From Leishmania infantum JPCM5 (Eukaryota > Euglenozoa > Kinetoplastea > Trypanosomatida > Trypanosomatidae): a DNA stretch of 64,000 nt. Position 1 is the first letter of the stretch; the number at the start of each line of letters is the position of its first letter. The position numbers were made by a program, and so were the translations under genes. Under the pieces are notes generated by a model, which was not told where the DNA came from, ran no database searches, and saw only the letters and a list, made by a program, of their open reading frames with translations. The stretch lies in the NCBI RefSeq assembly GCF_000002875.2, contig NC_009412.2, forward strand, positions 757,001 to 821,000. The letters are read 5' to 3'. This document shows, piece after piece, positions 61,575 through 64,000 of this stretch.

Positions 61575-62096
61575 TTAGAAGTAGCCGACAGACCAGTTGT
61601 AGCTACCCATCGGGCCGCCGTACTTCACGTAAGGGTGCATGAGGACGTCGTGCAGCGGCGGGCGCCAGACGTCGTTGTGGTAAAAGAACTTGCGGAACTC
61701 CGACGTGAGACCAACGTAGCCCTTGTCGATGAGGTTCTCCTTCTCGTAGCGGTAGCGCTTGTAGCCTGTAATGAAGCAGCGCAGGTTCACCTCGGCGGTC
61801 TGGTATGGGAGATGTGCGGCTTGGCGTTCCGCAAACTCAATCATCATCTCCATGTTGTAGCGCTCACGCTCTGGGCGCACCCACGCGCCAAAGATGGAGA
61901 TGCCAGCGACGATGGCAATCACGGTGCGGCCCGTGAACCAGCGCTTACCATACACTGGGTACACACGAACAGCCGGGTACCCGCCAGGAATCACGCGCTC
62001 CTGACGGTAGGCCTGACCGCTAAACCACGTGTAAAACGCCTTTGTGTCCGTCGGAACGGGGTCACGCACCAACCGGCGAACTGTACTGCTCAACAT
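61575..62096 (-). CDS. GRIM-19/NDUFA13-like respiratory complex I subunit
   Basis: 173 residues with one membrane helix (about 56-73). The order of features matches NDUFA13 (GRIM-19): PGGYP before the helix (37-41), helix GRTVIAIVAGISIFGAW, then a charged helix ERERYNMEMMIEFAERQAAHLPYQTAE split across 76-102 (compare [26 protein letters not shown]), and VWRPPLHDVL near 143-152 (compare RWVTPMMGEL). NDUFA13 is an accessory subunit of mitochondrial NADH:ubiquinone oxidoreductase, anchored in the inner membrane. This protein is about 30 residues longer, mostly at the N-terminus and in a Tyr/Lys-rich insert (107-130). ATG at 62096, stop TAA. The coding sequence is free of low complexity, as usual for respiratory subunits. 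The assignment is by eye. Confidence 0.65.
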   Translation of the reverse strand: MLSSTVRRLVRDPVPTDTKAFYTWFSGQAYRQERVIPGGYPAVRVYPVYGKRWFTGRTVIAIVAGISIFGAWVRPERERYNMEMMIEFAERQAAHLPYQTAEVNLRCFITGYKRYRYEKENLIDKGYVGLTSEFRKFFYHNDVWRPPLHDVLMHPYVKYGGPMGSYNWSVGYF

Positions 62097-62762
62097 GATG
62101 ACGTAACAGAGATGTATAGTAAGCCGCTAACCTGCGCCCACACGAGGTGCGCACAACAGAAGAGAAAAAAAACTTCCGTTCCTATGATGGATGATGGCGA
62201 GGTGTGTGTTTGTGTGGTGAGGCTGTCTAGCTCGCCCCTGCTGCTACTGCAAGTGCTGCTGCTACTACTAGGGGAGTCAGGTCTTCTATACTAGGTTCTC
62301 CCCCTTGTTCGACAGCTTCTACGAGAAGGTGGTGGATGGGAGCAGTGACTGCAGCTCTGCCGATAAACGAGGTGCACGGCTACTGCAGGAATTATGAAAG
62401 CCGGAGGGGGAGGGGCTTTTGCCGGGTGTGTTAGCGTGTGTGAGTAGGGTGCGGTAGAGGGGGAAAAGAGAGAGCGCGGAAGCAGTTCATTGACGACCAA
62501 AACGTGCAAACCCGAAGGCGACGAATCAAAAAGAGGAGCGAGCCGGAAGTGCGGCAGCATTCACGCAGCAACGAGCGCGACCTGAACGAAGCATGAAACA
62601 AGGCAACAATTTCGGAAGCAGACAACAGAGGCATTCAGCTGCTCGGGTAGCAGTTGCTCCTCGCGTGCGCGGCGGAAGGCGTACACAAGCCTAAAGAGAA
62701 GAGGTGCACACGAGTAGCACTCCATAGGCGCTTGCTGCTGTTTTGTGTTCGTGCTTACGTGA

Positions 62763-62784
62763 TGTGTGTGTGTGTGTGTGTGTG
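62763..62784. repeat. (GT)n microsatellite
   Basis: 11 GT units on the plus strand in the presumed 3' UTR of the DPCD gene. Confidence 0.9.
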
Positions 62785-63111
62785 AGCGCGTGTAACCGAG
62801 GTGTTGAAGCAGACACGAAAAGGCACACTAGTGAATGGAAGAGGGAGAAAGGCGCCTCTTCCCACCCACCCCACACCACACCACCCCCCTCTCCGCCTCG
62901 ATCGCGCGAGGACCGAAAGCGCTGCGGCGTCACACACCAGCAAAAGAGTACGACTGCGGCATGCATACGATGCTGTGCACCACAGTTTTACATACATCGA
63001 CTAGTCTCTTCAGAGCACGAAACAACGAGGAGCTTGAGATGCAGACAGCAAGCCCTTGGCCTAGTCCTCCCTCCCCTGTCCTTTGGCTCTCCCACCGTCA
63101 CACACAAAGAG

Positions 63112-63143
<32 letters not shown>
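63112..63143. repeat. (CA)n microsatellite
   Basis: 16 CA units, about 90 bp downstream (transcript sense) of the DPCD stop codon. Confidence 0.9.
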
Positions 63144-63144
<1 letters not shown>

Positions 63145-63236
63145 ACCCCTCACTTCACTACTGAGTCTTTGCCCGCCTAAGGAAACAGCGGGTAGAGCAA
63201 AGGAAGAATAACGCGAAAGGTCAAAGACGCGCGTCC

Positions 63237-63833
63237 TTACTGCTGCTTGCAGTCCGGGCTGCTGTCATCGACGCGCTTCGAGGGCATTGATGCCCGCTCC
63301 TTCCGCGCTGCAGCCTCTGCGGTCAGCACAGACAGAGGCTTCTTGTACTGAATAATAAGTGTCTGATGCTGCACATCGTAGGAAAGGTGCGCGCTCTCCA
63401 ATGGAATGCGGGCGCGCTCTAGGTCAGGGATGGCAAGCCTCTTGAAGTACTTCCTGTTTGACGTGCGCACTACGATCTTGCCGACGCTGTCCCCATCTTC
63501 GCGCTCAACCGCGACGGAGAACACGTCTTTCGGGTACGGGAGATTTCGGATTCGCACCACGTAGCTCTCCTTTGTGTCCTGTCGCACCACCACCGGACTT
63601 CCGCTCGACTCAGCAATCAAGGCCCGATCCAGGTTGCGCGATGGCGCCTCAGTGCCAACCTCTATAGACCACTCAGAAAAGCCGCCAAGGGCATTGCGGG
63701 TACGGCGCTTTCTCAGCAGCAGGGAATCTGTCACCACGTCGTACTCTTCAACGAGCTCGCTCCCATCGGTGAATTTGGACGTGATGTGCTTACGATCCCC
63801 GCGTATTACAGACGACTTGGGTTCTGCGAGCAT
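63237..63833 (-). CDS. DPCD: DPCD family ciliary-biogenesis protein
   Basis: 198 residues, close to human DPCD (203). Conserved DPCD segments are visible along the whole length: DGSELVEEYDVVTDSLLLRK, WSIEVG, VRQDTKESYVVRIRNLPYPK (the family core, about 83-102), VVRTSNRKYFKRLAIPDLER and LIIQYKKP near the C-terminus. DPCD (deleted in primary ciliary dyskinesia) is linked to motile cilium formation and, in animals, interacts with R2TP-type chaperones. A role in flagellum assembly is therefore likely here. The frame is open to 63935, but the codon there is GTG. The first in-frame ATG is 63833 (MLAEPKSSVIRG), which gives a family-like length. Stop is TAA. It is the first gene of the window in transcription order. 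Confidence 0.93.
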   Translation of the reverse strand: MLAEPKSSVIRGDRKHITSKFTDGSELVEEYDVVTDSLLLRKRRTRNALGGFSEWSIEVGTEAPSRNLDRALIAESSGSPVVVRQDTKESYVVRIRNLPYPKDVFSVAVEREDGDSVGKIVVRTSNRKYFKRLAIPDLERARIPLESAHLSYDVQHQTLIIQYKKPLSVLTAEAAARKERASMPSKRVDDSSPDCKQQ

Positions 63834-63873
63834 TTGGTTGAGCTGGCCGTGCACAGAGTATTCTGAGAACAGA

Positions 63874-63945
63874 TTAAGATGTTGAGTACGCTTTCTGTGG
63901 GTATGAGAGCCGGATGAAGCACTCGTGAGCTCCACACAATCCCAT
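63874..63945 (-). other. Upstream ORF in the DPCD leader (23 codons)
   Basis: ATG at 63945, stop TAA at 63874, out of frame with DPCD and ending 40 bp before its ATG. It would be included only if the acceptor at 63980 is used. An alternative acceptor at 63864-63863 would exclude it. Confidence 0.4.
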
Positions 63946-63979
63946 TGAAGCCCAGTTGCCGTGGGAGTGGGGCTGGAGG

Positions 63980-64000
63980 CTGAACAAAAAAGGAAGAGAG
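63980..64000 (-). promoter_or_regulatory. Candidate spliced-leader acceptor of DPCD
   Basis: On the minus strand, CTCTCTTCCTTTTTTGTTCAG ends in AG at 63981-63980, a near-ideal polypyrimidine-AG site. A second, weaker pyrimidine-rich site ending in CTCAG lies at 63864-63863, 30 bp before the ATG. Confidence 0.55.

Larger units (their letters stand above)
62097..63236. other. Intergenic region between DPCD and the GRIM-19-like gene
   Basis: About 1.1 kb with (GT)n at 62763-62784 and (CA)n at 63112-63143, again in inverted relation, and Pro/Ser-like low-complexity frames. No gene is recognised. Confidence 0.7.

Noticed and set aside
1..64000. CRISPR arrays, bacterial operons, Shine-Dalgarno sites, phage or virus genes
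   Set aside because: Repeats present are microsatellites, coding repeats or retroposon relics. Gene structure and context are those of a trypanosomatid nuclear chromosome.

Overview
The window is a stretch of a trypanosomatid nuclear chromosome, almost certainly Leishmania. All 15 recognisable protein genes lie on the minus strand, have no introns, and are GC-rich at third codon positions. They are separated by long low-complexity spacers, and several starts are preceded by polypyrimidine tracts followed by AG, as expected for trans-splicing within one polycistronic unit transcribed from base 64000 towards base 1. The tandem ZIP iron transporters and the SIDER-type degenerate retroposons point to Leishmania. 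The species cannot be fixed from this sequence alone.

In order of transcription (right to left): a DPCD ciliary-biogenesis homologue; a GRIM-19/NDUFA13-like complex I subunit; a CEP120/UNI2-like coiled-coil centriolar protein; an unrecognised 550-residue protein; and a CAMK-like protein kinase with a transmembrane segment. Next comes a 9.7 kb stretch with no convincing gene (41416-51094), which holds a pseudogene and several repeats. It is followed by two small paralogous two-helix membrane proteins, an RNI-type leucine-rich-repeat protein with an RS-like tail, a 1426-residue TRPC4AP/DUF3689-like protein, ribose-5-phosphate isomerase B, mitochondrial EF-G2, a CocE/NonD-type serine hydrolase, a CorA-like membrane protein, and two tandem copies of the LIT ZIP transporter. 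The last LIT copy is cut by the window edge.

Three dispersed repeat families each occur twice, in direct orientation: A (369 bp, no mismatch seen), B (571 bp, SIDER2-like) and C (about 451 bp, the well-preserved end of a pseudogene pair). Their order is A-C-B-B'-C'-A', so three nested intervals of about 41.5, 26.7 and 14.4 kb are bounded by direct repeats. In Leishmania such repeats are known substrates for gene conversion and for forming extrachromosomal amplicons. A and B both carry a recognisable match to the hallmark found at the 5' end of the ingi/L1Tc retroposon clade.

Functionally the genes are mixed, as is usual for trypanosomatid polycistrons. There are three themes: metal transport (two LIT copies next to the CorA-like gene), cilium/basal body (DPCD and CEP120-like), and mitochondrion (GRIM-19-like and EF-G2). 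Family assignments come from motifs and remembered family sequences. No database search was run.
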